A DNA stretch of 64,000 nt from Magnaporthiopsis rhizophila (lineage: Eukaryota > Ascomycota > Sordariomycetes > Magnaporthales > Magnaporthaceae). The notes under the pieces are model-generated. The model did no database searches, was not told the DNA's origin, and saw only the letters and a program-made list of their open reading frames with translations. This document shows positions 11,401 to 24,554 of this stretch, one piece after another; position 1 is the stretch's first letter; each line of letters begins with the position of its first letter. The DNA lies in NCBI GenBank assembly GCA_003049465.1, contig PYSS01000014.1, forward strand, positions 388,892-452,891, in the 5' to 3' direction. A program made the position numbers and the translations under genes.

Positions 11401-12368
11401 TTCCGAGTAAAATTGTTAAAAATATTAGGATTTATAAACAACTGGAAATTTTATGCTTTTGCCCTTAAAAGCTATTATAAAAACCCGAATAAGGAACAAA
11501 CGGAGGCTGATAAAATATATATATTTAAATATAAAAAAAATATTGCTAGTTATATTATAAAGCTTAGCCAATATAACCATATTATTAAATGATCCGGAAT
11601 TACCTTCCATAATTATATGCGGAACGCTTTCCCTAAATAAATAATTATTTTGATATATTTTTTTAAAAATAAATTTCCCCAAAACGATACTAAGTTTTTG
11701 AATATTTATATGGAAGCAAAGCTTACCTATAAACAAATACTGGCGAATAATATATCCATTAAAAAATCCCAGCCGGAAAGGATATAAGGGAACAAAAAAA
11801 AGGGAAAAGATGAGCCCATTTCGATACGGAAACGTTTGAATGCGGGCTGTTCCTGTAATAATAGTTTTAAAATCCCCCAAAACCTATTTTTAAACGCGCG
11901 AAAAAAATCCGATAATAAACGAAAAACCCGGAATTGGCCTAATTTTTGAATAATATTGGAAGAAATTAACCAAAAGGATATAAATAATCGGAAAATAAGA
12001 AAAATCGATTATTAAAGATGCAGTAAAATTTTTTATTACATTTTAAACTGTTACGCCAAAAAGGATATTAATAGTAAAAATATCCCTTTTTTATCCGGAA
12101 AAATAGCTGGTATAAAAAAGAAGCCTTTGAAAGCTTTAATCTTTACAAACAAAAAAAAGCCCTTATTAAAAAAGGTCCGGATTACCGGAATCCAATCCCG
12201 AAAATACAAACCTACCAGCACCTTTTTCGAGGAAATCGAAACAAACTCCAATTGCTAAAAAAAGGGGCCCTGTTTATCCCGGTTACAAAAATCTATCCTT
12301 TGACCGGTATAATAAGGCTTATAATAAATATATTTTTTTAAATAAAAAAAAGGGGCTCGGAGATTCCG
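8459..12368 (+). pseudogene. Decayed 5' leader and gag region of chromovirus A
   Basis: No continuous frame survives, and stops are dense in all frames. By position between the 5' LTR and protease it should be leader and gag, but I could not fix domain limits. Minus-strand frames here, such as 11425-11880, are chance openings in AT-rich sequence. Confidence 0.55.
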
Positions 12369-15300
12369 GTGCAAATTTTACTGGATATTGGAAATTATAA
12401 GGGCTACCTATTTTCGTTCCAAATTGCTGCCAAACTCGGAAATAAAATAAAAAAGAGAAATACCCCAAAAATATTTGCGGATTTCCGGAAAAACAGCTTA
12501 ACTCCGGTCCAGCATTATTTTCCGAATGCTACGCTCCGATACTTCGATTATTACGCCCAGGTCATTTTAAATATTTCGGACCTTAATTCCAAATGTGACA
12601 TTCTTTTACCAGTATAGTGGATAGCCCAATATTATCCCTCGGGGCTTTTATTAAAAAACCCAGAAAATATACGGTTCGATACAGCCAATTGCAAAACCTG
12701 CTGTAACCTACGGATTTTAAGATATAGGAACCCTAAAGAACCAGAAAATATTTATATTACCACACCGGCCATCCTCGCCTTAATAAAAAATACCAAAAAC
12801 TCCCCACCAACAGGAATAAAAAAGGAAGATAAACTGGCTAATGTTCCTTTATAATTTAGGGAATTTTTACCCATGATAACCAAAAAAGCAGCAATAAAAT
12901 TACCTAATTACTAACCCTGGGATTATAAAATCCACTTGAAAAAGGAAGCAACCCTTAGCTAAAGGCCTATTTATAATATAAGCAAAAAAGAATTTAACAT
13001 TTTTAAATTTTAACTAATAAAAAATCTGGAGGCGGGACAAATATATCGAAAAAAAGGGCAATAAAAGCACTGCTAATGTTTGCTAATAAAAAAGATCCGG
13101 ATAACCCTTTACAGCCAGTCATTAATTATCAAAATATTAATTTAAAAATAATTCCCAAATATTACCCCATTTTTTTAATAATGGAACTCTAAAACCGTTT
13201 CCAAAACGCCAAATAAATAACCAAAATAAATCTCAAAACTGAATTCCACCTGATACGGATAAAAGAGGGTTATAAATGGAAAATAGCCTTTAAATATAAA
13301 TATAGCCTTTTTAAATTTACGATTATACTTATAAGGCTTATTAATGCATCTGTTACCTTTTAATGCATAATAAACTATATTTTTATAAACCTAATCAATG
13401 CGGGGTTATTAATATATCTGAATAACTTTTTTATTTATGCAAAAATTTTAAAAGAGCATAATAGGCTGGTATAAAAGGTACTGCAAAAATTTACCAAATA
13501 TTACTTTACGGTCGTTTTATGGAAATGTATCTGGGAAACCCAGGAAGTAGAATTTCTGGGGCATATAATTGGATAGGACGGCATTTAAATGTCCCAAAAC
13601 AAAATCAAAGCCATTTTTTAATGGCGGGCGCCTAGCTAATTACAGGAATGCTAATTGCTAATAAAATTCGCAAATTTTTATCGATAATTTATAAAGGACT
13701 TTTTAAAAATCGTGAAACTTTTAATAATTATAAATATATTACCAAAAAACCTGTGGATATAGATAACGGAAATATAAAAAGCATTTGATGCCCTAAAAAA
13801 AGCCTTTATTTTCCTCCTAATTTTAAATCATTTTAACCCAACGCTTTTTGTTATTATGGAAACGAACTTTTTAAATTTTACAATTAAAATAATATTATTC
13901 CAGCAAAATCCAAAAAATAATAAATTTCACCCAATAACTTTTTATTTCCGGAAAATAATAATAGCAAAAATTAATTATAAAATTCACGATAAGGAGCTTT
14001 TTGCAATTATTAATTATTTTAGCAGATGGAAATATTACCTGAAAAAAATGTAATATTGTATAAAAGTTTTTACGGACCACCAAAACCTATTTTATTTTAT
14101 AATAACCAAAATCCTTAACTATTATTAAGCCAGATGGGCCTAATAACTGTTCAATTATTAGTTTTTGATTAATTACCAACCCGGAAAACAGAACAAAAAG
14201 GCTAATATCCTTTTTAAATTAGAATAATACTAACCGGAAAAAGGGGGAGGTAAAAACCAGCCGATTATAATAGTTTTGCAAAAAAAACATTTTGCAAAAA
14301 AAAATTCCAAATTTTTTTATTTTTTTAGTACCGGCCCGATTTTGCAGCATTCCAATATTTAAATGGGATCCTAAATTCACAAACCAAATCAGGCAGGTTG
14401 CCCTAACTAACGAGAAATATTAAGTATATGCAAAAAACCCATATTAAAAAAAAATCACTAAGGAAAGCCTTTTTTATAAATATAACAAATTTTGGATTTT
14501 AGTTTAGCTGGAATTTAAAAAAAAATCCTTTATTTTGAACATAACACTAAAATGGCAGGATATATAGGCATAAATAAAACTTTGGAATTAATTACCCGAT
14601 ATTTTTGGTGGCCAAATATAAAAAAAAAATATCAGGAATTATGTTCGGAGCTATTTGAAATATTAATAAAATAAAGCCCCAAAATATGCCCCTTTCAGTT
14701 TTTTCCAGTTTATAAAATTATATTATTAATTTTGGCAAACGGTAATTATAAATTTTATAATGGATTTATCCAAAAGCAAAAAATATAATTCCATTTGGGT
14801 AATAATAAACCCTTTTATCAAAATGGCGCATTTTATACTTTTAAAAAAAAAAGAAAAAAAAACAAATAATTTTATCCGCATTTTTGCCCGAAAATATTAG
14901 CAATTCTATAATATACCCCTGAATATTATTTTAAACCGGAATTTTAGGTTTATAATATATTTATAACAGAACTTTTTTAAGCTGGTTGGTATCAAACCCA
15001 AAATAAGCATAGCTTTTCGCCCGCAAACCGATAGGCAAATAAAAAAACTCAACCAAACTTTAAAAATATACTTGCGCTTTTTTGTTAATTTCAAAATATT
15101 AAACTGGGTAAATTTATTATTTATGGCAAAATTTGCCTATAATAATACTTTGTTTTCCAGCACATTAATATTTTCCTTTTATGCTAATTATGGATTTAAT
15201 CCAGTAACAAACAACCCCCTAATTTTAGGATAAATTTACCTATGCCCGGTTAATAAATTATATGCATACTGGATGTATAGGGTTCATAATAAAGCCAAAT

Positions 15301-15788
15301 TGCACCTGGAAAAAGCCCGCAATAAAATAAAGTAATAAACGGATAAAAAACGAACACCACCCCCGATATTTACAGAAAAATAACCTGTAATATTTAATGC
15401 AAAAAATATCAAAATCCAACGCCTAGCAAAAAAGTTTAACGCCAAGCTTTTGGGCCTTTTCCGTATTACCCAAATCCTAACACTTATAACGGTTAAACTG
15501 ATATTCCCCAATTTATAAAAAATCCACCCCACTTTCCATATATCCCTTATTAAACCTTACCGGTCAAAATTTTATAAATAACCCGATCCAAAATAAATTA
15601 AAAATAAGGCCCTATCCCTTAAAAACACCTGGGATATAAAAAAAATCCGAAACTTACAATTTAAAAAAGGAATCGTAAAATACAAAATCAAATGGCTAAA
15701 CTTTAACAAAAAGGAAAACGATATTTGGGAACCCTGGGAAAATTTCGAGGCTGAAAAAGCCAAGGAGAAAATACAGGCCTTTTATTAA
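12369..15788 (+). pseudogene. Chromovirus A pol remains: protease, RT, RNase H, integrase, chromodomain
   Basis: Protease-like ILLDIGNYKGYLFS with AAKLG near 12375. An RT leader resembling the chromovirus PWDxKIxLK segment lies near 12920. The RT active-site region near 13430-13470 is recognisable mainly by downstream context (KILKEHNRLV). RNase H: FYFRKIIIAKINYKIHDKEL. Integrase HHCC region: YIGINKTLELITRYFWWPNI. The chromodomain near 15650-15788 has KYKIKWLNF and WEPWENFEAEKAKEKI, then TAA. Stops throughout are of RIP type. Chromodomains target such elements to methylated H3K9 chromatin. Confidence 0.82.
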
Positions 15789-15793
15789 TAATA

Positions 15794-16274
15794 TGTTACA
15801 AACGGTTCTCTGCTCCTAGGGTAGGGTACGCTAGGAGAGGTGCTGAGCAGTATGGTCTTCACAAGGTCGCTTGTGCTGGGAACTGGGGTGGTAACAGAGG
15901 TCTCGATTGCTTGCCCAAGGGAATGCCTTGGAGCTAACTTAGGTTGACTGATGCCGAAGCCTCAGTTAAGAACTATTTAACACAGTGGGAAACCTTTGCC
16001 TTATATACCCGTGATCCTCCTGTGCCAGACTTGTGCTATATCTGCTATGGGTGATATGTGGTGATCGCACCGATCGCACATATCAACCTGGTGTTAGCTG
16101 TGATATGTCCATCCCCGACATATCACGCTTATCGCCGACCCTGGCGGTCACGTGACCTCCTTTGTCAGCATGGCTTTGGTCATTTGGCCCCTGGCCTTCA
16201 TGACTGCGGGGTAGAGGCGTCCCGCTGGGGGTTAGCCCCAGCCCTCCTGTCCCCTGCCAGCTGTGGTTGTAACA
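15794..16274 (-). repeat. Solo LTR of the B-F chromovirus family, little mutated
   Basis: 481 bases running from TGTTACAAACGG to TTGTAACA, flanked by the direct repeat TAATA on both sides (15789-15793 and 16275-16279). Orientation is inferred from the family's reading direction. It keeps much higher GC than the element it sits in, so it arrived after RIP of element A or escaped RIP because it is short. Its central part differs from the other LTR subfamilies and contains the palindrome GGTCACGTGACC at 16146-16157. Confidence 0.9.
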
Positions 16275-16343
16275 TAATACCCCCGCAAACCGCAGGATCC
16301 CAAAGTTTGAAATGCAAAACAAGCCTTGGAAAAAAGGGGGTAA

Positions 16344-16636
16344 TATCACACGAAAATTGCCACCGGTCCCGGGCTAATAAGCAGCAGGGCGCCAATTAAT
16401 TGGTACGGACCAAAAAGGAACAAAACCCCTGCAAATAACAAATAGGCTAAACGCCCAGCCCCTCCTCAGATACGTACCTAACCCCGCAAAGCACGGGCTA
16501 TATAAAGGCCTATATAATGGGGGAAACTTCGCTAGAACCTCGAGAAGATTCTGCTTTTTTAAGCATCTCCTTAAGGCCATAAAAAGTTTATTATAATACA
16601 GTGAACTTCACCAAACCGATTTTGTCCCTTGTTACA
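16344..16636 (+). repeat. 3' LTR of chromovirus A
   Basis: 293 bases starting TATCACACGA (ancestral TG start mutated to TA) and ending CTTGTTACA. It is less mutated than the 5' LTR. Confidence 0.92.
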
Positions 16637-16641
16637 GAATT

Positions 16642-17695
16642 GCCGGCCGTTTCGGTTGGAATTTTCAAATAAAAGCCGGTTTATAAGCCATTTTTGCAAA
16701 TTATATGGCCAAAAACCTATTATTTGCCACCCTAATGCAATTATATAAAGGGTAAAAGTTTTAATACATATATAAATATAGGTTGTTAAAAATTAATATT
16801 TTTTATTATTATAAAGCAAATAAATAAAGTTTAGAATCTTAATTTTTGGTAATAGGCATATTTAAAAAGGCTGAAAATAAATAAATCCAAAAATTGCAAA
16901 ATATAAAAGGTATAAACAGGTAAATATAATAAATAAATATTATTTTGCAGGTAAAAAAATATAATTTTTTTGGTTATATAGGATTTATAGCTATCCAATA
17001 TTAAAAAATATGGTGCAAAAGCAGGGGGTTAAATACCCGTGAGGAAAGTTTTTTGCAATTATTCGATTTTAGTATTATTAATAATTTATTTGTTATTTAT
17101 TATAATAAATTCCCGGCTTTTACAAAAATTTAAATTTTTCGGAAACCATTATTTTTGTATATTTTTTTTAAATATAATAAATAAAAAAAGGCAATTTTTA
17201 TAACCGAAATATACTTGATAAAAAGGTCCAAATGCAGGTTCCGGGCTTTTTTTTTGCAAAAGCCGGGCTTTTATAAGGTTTAAAATAAATCTGTTACCTG
17301 TTTTACCCTTTTGCAGGCCCCTTTTACTAGTATTATATGTATTTTCTGTCTTTATTTGGGCCATTCCGGGGATTTGCAAGTATATTTATTATTTTTTTAT
17401 TATAATAATAATAATGCTTTTAATATATGCAAATTTTATGCACCGCATTTTTCCGGTACGGATTTTCGGTTATTAACCTAAAAAATTACAAATCCAGTAC
17501 TTCCCGAAGGGCTAGGAGGTACTCTTTTGCCGGAGGATTTTTTGCGCAAAAAACCGGATTTTTGCATATATTAGCAAAAGCCTTAAAAAGGTTTATAGCA
17601 AAATCCAATCGGTTAAGCACTTTTTCTGCTCCGGAGGTATCTGTCACGGTACAATCCCTTATATAAGAACCAAGCATATCGTAGCCCCGGATATG
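16642..17695 (-). pseudogene. Middle part of the Fot1-like transposase
   Basis: Minus-strand reading near 17340-17385 gives LQIPGMAQIKTENTYN, matching the segment before the first catalytic Asp in Fot1 transposases. Upstream in the reading direction, 17486-17690 reads LNRLDFAINLFKAFANIC. The segment is colinear with the plus-strand copy at 61915-62537. RIP-type stops break every frame. Confidence 0.8.
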
Positions 17696-18186
17696 TGTTA
17701 CAAACGGTTCTCTGCTCCTAGGGTAGGGTACGCTAAAAAAGGTGCTGAGCAGTATAATCTTCACAAGGTCGCTTGTGCTGGGGAACTGGAGTGGTAATAA
17801 AGGTTTCGATTGTTTGCCCAAAAAATTGCCTTGGAGCTAACTTAGGTTGACTGATGCCGAGGCCTCAGTCAAAGCTACCTAACACAATAAAAAATCTTTC
17901 CTTATATACCCGTAAACCTCCATACCATATTTATATTATATTTGTTATATCCATAACAAATATATTATTATGCTATATTTGCTATATTTATAACAAACAT
18001 ATTATTGTGCTATATTTGTTATATTTATAGCAAACATATCACCGGTGTTTAAATAAATACCTAATTACGTAACTCCTTTCTGGCCTTAATTATTCGGGCC
18101 TTTTGGCCTTTATAACTGCAGGGTAAAAGCGTACTGCTAAGGGTTAGCCCCAGCCCTTTTGCCCCTTGCCAGTTATAACCGTAACA
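17696..18186 (-). repeat. 3' LTR of chromovirus B
   Basis: 491 bases, TGTTACAAACGG to CCGTAACA on the plus strand. Contains three roughly 32-base AT-rich dyad units near 17940-18045 and the palindrome TTACGTAA at 18065-18072. Confidence 0.92.
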
Positions 18187-18299
18187 CCAGATTTCCCTTT
18201 TTAAACCAAATCCTTTTGGCCAAAATTTGCAGCCCTGTTTTTTTATTAATAATAAGTACTTTTTTTCCTTACCATTTTCCGTTCCTTTTTTTTAATAAA

Positions 18300-18908
18300 A
18301 TATCTGGTTGGGTACAAAAGCATAAATCAGCATTTTTGACCGTTCGTTAAAATAATTTTCTTATTTCTATTATTTTATCCCCTGTTATTATACCTTTTTG
18401 TTTCAATTGCAAAACCAATGGTTTTGCTTATTATAATGCATTTTTGCGCAATTGTTTATACTGCGACCGGTGCATTTATTTCGGGCGCTTTTGTTGTAAC
18501 ATTTTAAATCCGTCCCCCAAACACCTTTTTATTTACAGCATTTAGCACATTTGCATAAAGGAAAAGCTGAAAGCCGCAAAAAAAAAGTATCGATTGATAA
18601 ATGCAAAAATTAAATGCTTTTGTAAATAAAAAAAATAATAGTGCAAAAAATTAACCCGTGCAATCCGCTGTAAAATTAGCAATATTAAGAAACTGAAACA
18701 AATTAAACAGGAAAAAGCCAAAAAGGCAGCTGCATAGGTCTTTATCGCTCCTTTAGCCTTATTAAACCCCAATTTTCCTCTGTTATCTCCGAGCTGGGCC
18801 GATTACGGGGCTAATTCTAACCTTAACCTGTTGGCCCTGCTTTAACCAGGTAAATTATTTTGGTACAGGCGTTCCGAGCCGAAATCCAAATTCCGGTACT
18901 AATATTAA
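18300..18908 (+). pseudogene. Antisense accessory frame of chromovirus B (RIP-broken copy)
   Basis: Opposite in strand to gag-pol, starting just inside the 3' LTR. Read from an ATA that aligns with the ATG of the intact copy at 63115, the frame is 203 codons long with no net frameshift. The stops inside are TAA or TAG where sibling copies have Gln or Arg. Features kept: PFCFNCKT, a run of Cys (NCLYCDRC), an NILNPSPK version of the GPxPK motif, a Lys-rich helix with NIKKLKQIKQEKAKKAA, and an end resembling GKLFWYRRSEPK. Unknown function. Confidence 0.72.
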
Positions 18909-21900
18909 CTTCCTACCAAAGGCTTTCCGCCGATATTTTTCAAAAGCTTTTGGCGCACCTTTTAGGTTTATTTTTTTTTTTAAATGCTTTTTTCAATTCC
19001 GTACCCTGCCTATTTAACCAAATAATATTTGGTTCCGTTGATAATTTTTTTGTTCAAAATTTTTTCAATTTTATACTTCTATTTTGGGTTAATTTTCACT
19101 AATTTATTACTTTTAAACCCCAGTGGTGCTGGTTTAAATAAATTGATATAAAAAACCGGATAATTATGTATGATTAATAATAGCTAAAATTTATAATTAA
19201 TATTGGAAATTTTCCTCAGGATTTTAAACGGTCCCAACTTTTTATAATTTAATTTATTATTTGGTTATTTTATTTTAATATTGTATTAAAAAAAATAAAT
19301 GTTATCCCCTTTTTTAAAAATCGGTCTTTCGATTTTTTTTTGTTAACCTGCATAAATATGTATTATTGCAATTTTTTTAGCTTTGCCTGGAGGTTTTTGT
19401 ACAGCTTAATAAATTTTTTCACCTATATTTCTACTGCTGGGGCATATGGTCCTGCCCTGGGTTTTTTATATATCGTAAATATATACCCATAATTTGTATA
19501 AAACGGTATAGTTCCCATACTTTTGTACATTAAACTGTTATATGCGAATTGTACTATAAAAAATAATTATATTTAATTATTTTATTTGTAATTAACAAAA
19601 TAATATAAATACTGTTTTATAATTTGGTTTATTCGTTTTATTTACCTATTTATTTAAGGATAATAAGCCGTAAAAAAGGTATATTCCGCATTTAAATTTG
19701 TTATAAGCTATTTCCAAAACTTATTATTAAATAATTTATTTCGGTTTAAAATTATACATTTCGGTGTTCCGTATTCCGCAATTATATTCCGGATAAAAAT
19801 GTAAGCTAAATTTATAACCTTTGCATTTTCCTTAAACGGTAGGTATATAATATATTTGGTAAATCGGTCAATTATTATTATAATATTGTTATATTAAACA
19901 TTTATAAAGGGTTTTTTTAATTTGGATAGCCCCGTAACAAAATTTATTGTAATTTTTTGCCATACTTTGCTAAATATTAGCAAAAATTGCAATAATCCAT
20001 AAGGTTTATACCTATTAGCTTTATTTTTTACATAATTCTTGCAATTTTTAATTGCATTTTTTATTTCGGCACAAGTTCCTATAAACCTATAATACTGCCG
20101 AAACCTTTTTTAGGTTTTAATAACCCTTTAATATTTATTAGTTATCTGGCTATAAATTTGCTGGATTTTTTCTGGGATTCAGCTTTCCTGTTAGGTTATT
20201 TTGGCTAACGCCTGTTACGCCGGAATCAGGGATTTATTTGGTTTTTTGGCCAAAATTATGCATATTTCTGGTAATATATCCACCTAATGGTTTGGTTAAC
20301 GGCTTAAAGCATCCGTTCGGCTGTTTTTTAATCCTTTCCTAACCTTAATTCGGAAATTATAATTTTAAAAAAATTGGCTTTATCGGATTTATTTTTTATT
20401 TAATATTTGGCTAATAATAAATTATAACAGGTTTTTATAATTAATATACACCATAATTTGGTGGTTAGCTCCGCACAAATACACCTTTTATTTTTCCAAA
20501 ACTTTGATAATAGCAAAAAAATTTTTATTATGGATCTGATAATTTAGCTTAAATTTATTCAGTTTTTGCAAAAAAAATGCGCAAAAATGCAACCTTTTTT
20601 GATCGTTTCGCTGTCCCAATTATTTTTCGATAGCAAAATCCGATACATTAATTTTAATTTCAAAAATTTTTTCTGGGTTTGGTATTATTAGTACCGGTAT
20701 TTAAATAATAACTTTTTTTAGCAAATTAAAAGCTATTTATTTTTATATTCCTTAATAAAATTGGGTATTATTTTTGGTAAAATCCGTAAATAATATGGCC
20801 TTTTTGTTAAAATTTCGGATAAATTTTCGGTAAAAGTTTAAAAACCCCAAAAAACCTTGCATTTCTTTAATTATGGTGGGTATAAACCAATCTTTTACCG
20901 CCTGTACCTTTTTGGGTTTTATCCGAACTTTTTTTTGTTTAATAACAAACCCGAGAAAAATTATTTTTAAAAAATGCCATATATATTTATCCGGGTTAAC
21001 CAAAAGCTTTGTATTTTGCAATTTTTGTAATATTTTATGCACGTATTATTTGTATTTTTCCAGCATTTTTAAAAAAATTAAAATATTATCCAGGTATACA
21101 AAAGTAAAAATGTTAAAATACTTTTATAATATATAATTAATTATTTGCTAAAATGTGGCTGGTGCATTAATAAATTTAAAAATTATTACCAGTAACTTAA
21201 AAATTCCAAACTTGGTTCAAAAAGCGGTTTTCCACTTATCCCCCTTTTTAATTTTTAATAGGCCGTATATTTTGCATAAATTTAAAATTATAAACCACCG
21301 GCTTTTCCCGAGCCTATTTTTAAATTTATCGATCAAAAATAAAAAATACCGATTTTTTATTATTTCCTAATTTAACGAATAATAATCGATATATATCTGT
21401 TCCTTTCCGTTTTTTTTAAAAATAAACAAAATTCTATATTCCATAAAAAAATCAAAAGGTTTGGTAATTTCCTTTCTGATTTTTTTTTTTAATTATTTTT
21501 ATAATAATTTTTTTTATTAAGGGTTTAATTAATATAATTTTTGGTATTTAAGTTATATTTCCGGTTTAAATTTGATCTTATAATTAAACGGTCCGTATTT
21601 TGGTAATATTATTTCCAAATTTTTCTAAAACAATTTTTAATATTTATAATATTTTTTAGGGATATTTTTAAATTTATCCTTAATAATTTTTTATTTATTA
21701 GGCCTGTTTATATCCGTATTTATTAGCGTTTTGGTTAATACAGTTTGCCAGGGCTGATTGCTATATTTTGCTACTATTACGGTTACCCTTTTTAGCATCC
21801 GATTTTTATTACCCGGGGCCCGTAATTATTGGGCTTTTTTGCTGGTTAATAATAACTTTTTCTATTAAATTTGTTCGGTAACCCAATTTATTAAAAGGTT

Positions 21901-24554
21901 ATATTTTTTGAGCTATGGAAAGCCTAAAATCAGGTTTTTTTTTTTTATATTTATAATATTCAGGATTATTTTGCAAATTTTCCTTAGGAATTGAAATTTA
22001 AATTGATCAGTTTTAGTATTGATTTTTTTTTTATTAAACGTGATTAGTTTTTATTTTATTATTATAAGGTTATATGGTTCCTTTTTTTAATATATCGGAA
22101 TATTATACCTTTTTATTGTTTTTAGCAAAAAATAGTTTTTTTGGGCTCTATAATTGATTATAATTTTTATTTTTCGCTTTTTCCAATATATTATTATCCT
22201 AATATATTTATACTGGTCGGTAATTATTACTGCTAAAAATTTTGCTAATTATTGCTTTATCCGTGCCTTATTTTCGGGTAAACTTTTTAGTTTTTTATTT
22301 GGGGCGCCTATTTTTGGGCCTTAATTGCTCCTATCGATCGGGCAAATCCGTCCGTCCAGGCCTTTACTTTTTCTTTTATATATATTTTGCACTCCGATTT
22401 TTTGCATATCTGGTATATCAAAATTCCTGCTAAATATATTATAAAATATACTGATAATAGCTCGAAAATTGCTGCAAAATTTTTATAACCCATTTTTGCC
22501 ATCCACCATTTCGGAAACTGGTATTTTTATTATAAGTATTGTATTGGTTTTTTTTCTTTTTTTTGTGAAAAAAAATCGTATTTTAGCTTTTTGGCTATAT
22601 ATTACCGGCAATTATCGTATAAGCATTTGGCCCAAAAAAATTTATTATAATGGCCCGCATTAAGATCCATATTTTTATAATTTAGCATATATAATTGTGC
22701 TAACCGCTGGTTCAGGTTCGAAATATCTTCGAATAATGCCCTGTAATAAATAACCGATTAATTATTTTTTAACCAATCCAGGGGCTTTTTTTTATTATTT
22801 TGCGCCGGTTTTTTGCGCATTAAACTATTAATAGGTTTGGGCTGATCCCAAAACTATCGGTTTATTTCCAAAAACCTAAATAAAATATACACTTTCCGTA
22901 TTTCCTTTTTGGTTATAAAGGATTATTTTTCCATATTAATCAGTTATTAATCGAATTTTTGCTGGAATTTTTTAAAATTAATAATATATTGCTATTATTA
23001 TTTATCAAATTTTTTATTATTGGGGTCTATTTCTGTGGTTTTTCCGAATATTAATAAGGCTAATTTTTTTTTCTGGGCTTGTATTAAATGTATTTGGCCC
23101 AAAAACTGTTCTGCCCCTATATTTATATTTAAATTTTTCTCGGAATCGTTAACCGAGGTATCCGATACGCCTTTATATTAAATTAGCTTTTTAAGCTCCT
23201 TATCTTATCCAGTAAATTTTTCTGCTATTAGTATATAATTATTGTAACATTAAACCTCCTTAAATTCTTTCGAATTTTAAACCATTTTATTATCCTTTTT
23301 TTCAAATATTGCAAAATTTATAATAATATTCATTTCTCTTTTATTATTATCCTGGGATCGGCCAATTTATTGCATTATAGCAAACCATTGTTTAAAATAA
23401 TATTTTATAATATTTTTATCGGAATAATGGGCTATACAGTTTTTGTTAAAATAATAAATCCAATTAAATAATGCTCCGGAATACAAATTTCTTTTTGCTA
23501 TTTATTCGATTGTTTTGGGTAATTTTGGGGTTATAAGCTTATATCCCTTTGGTATATTTTTTTAGCAAAAAATAGCCGCTTATCGGTTTTTTTGCGGATA
23601 ATCCTTTTTAATATATCTTTTTTTCCCATATTTAAAATATTTTCTATCCTTTGGATCCTTAAACCTAATATATTTTTATTTTTTGTACTGGTATATAGCT
23701 TTTATACTAAAATTTATAAATTTAAAATATATATTATAAACTGTAAATTATTATTATTTTGCCTTTTTTTGGTTAGTTTTATTATTTTGTATTATTGGTT
23801 TGGTTTATTAAACTTTTTTTTTAAAGCAATATTTATATAATCTGTTATTAATATAAATGGCTGTAATAATATAATTAACGAAATTTTCAAATCATTTTTG
23901 CTTAAATAATTTATTTTTTATATTATTCCTTAATTTTTAATAAAATTGGGTTATTTTGGTATCCTTTATCCAATTAAATTTATTAATTAATTATTGGAAC
24001 TCGGAAATATAGGTTAATGCAAAGCCTTTTTGCCAAAATTAAAATAATTCCTTTTTGGCCACCCATTTTTTATTAATTTGTTCAAAAATTTTCGCAACTT
24101 TTTTTCCAAACTTTTCAAAATCGGCAAACACTAGCTTGGTTTTTTCTTTAAATTTGTTATGCCCTTTTAGGTAATCCGACCAAATAAATTCGAATCAATC
24201 CTTAACCTTACTATCCAAATGCATAGCTATATAAGTAATTTTTTGTTTTTCTTGCTGAAAATAGTTTTGGTAAAACAAAAAATATCTTTTATATTTAATC
24301 AGGAATATTTTAATTTTGCCTTTTTTCCTATTATATTTGTTAAATAAAAAAAATTTGTAAAGTTTAACGGCAATATAGGGTTTAGTTTGAGCTTTTTTAA
24401 ATTTTTCGATTTTTGCGATAAAGGTTTGCATAATTGCCGAAAAATTATTGTATAATTTGCCAATAATAATAATATTTTCGGGTTTTTTGCCTGCGGTTGA
24501 TATAATTATTATTGCTTATTATTTTTGGTAAATATTAAACAGGATCAGTTAAAA
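18909..24554 (-). pseudogene. Chromovirus B gag-pol remains
   Basis: Gag: a 24431-24195 reading (KPYIAVKLYKFFLF, YLFYQN-like) resembles Ty3 Gag. The hydrophobic segment at 22502-22308 reads YFIIYLAGILIYQIC. RT C-terminal part, 21042-20752: LLVNPDKYIWHFLKIIFLGF and GFLNFYRKFIRNF. Integrase core near 19950-19690. The gag-side frames share one phase and the RT frame lies one base behind it in the reading direction, consistent with a -1 gag/pol relation. Stops are RIP-type throughout. Confidence 0.8.

Larger units (their letters stand above)
8166..16636 (+). mobile_element. Chromovirus A (Ty3-type LTR retrotransposon), RIP-degraded
   Basis: Two 293-bp LTRs (8166-8458 and 16344-16636) bound 8471 bases, with target duplications AAATT (8161-8165) and GAATT (16637-16641). 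A polypurine tract (AAAAAAGGGGG) precedes the right LTR, which sets the orientation as plus. Order of recognisable remains: protease near 12369-12600, reverse transcriptase from about 12900, RNase H 13856-14053, integrase zinc region near 14560-14700, integrase core to about 15250, and a C-terminal chromodomain ending at 15788. The element is inserted in the Fot1-like transposon and itself carries a solo LTR at 15794-16274. Its LTR family differs from that of elements B-F. Confidence 0.9.

Noticed and set aside
11425..11880. 151-codon minus-strand frame inside chromovirus A
   Set aside because: It lies antisense in the gag/protease region, has no counterpart in other elements, and is typical of chance frames in AT-rich RIP-mutated DNA.
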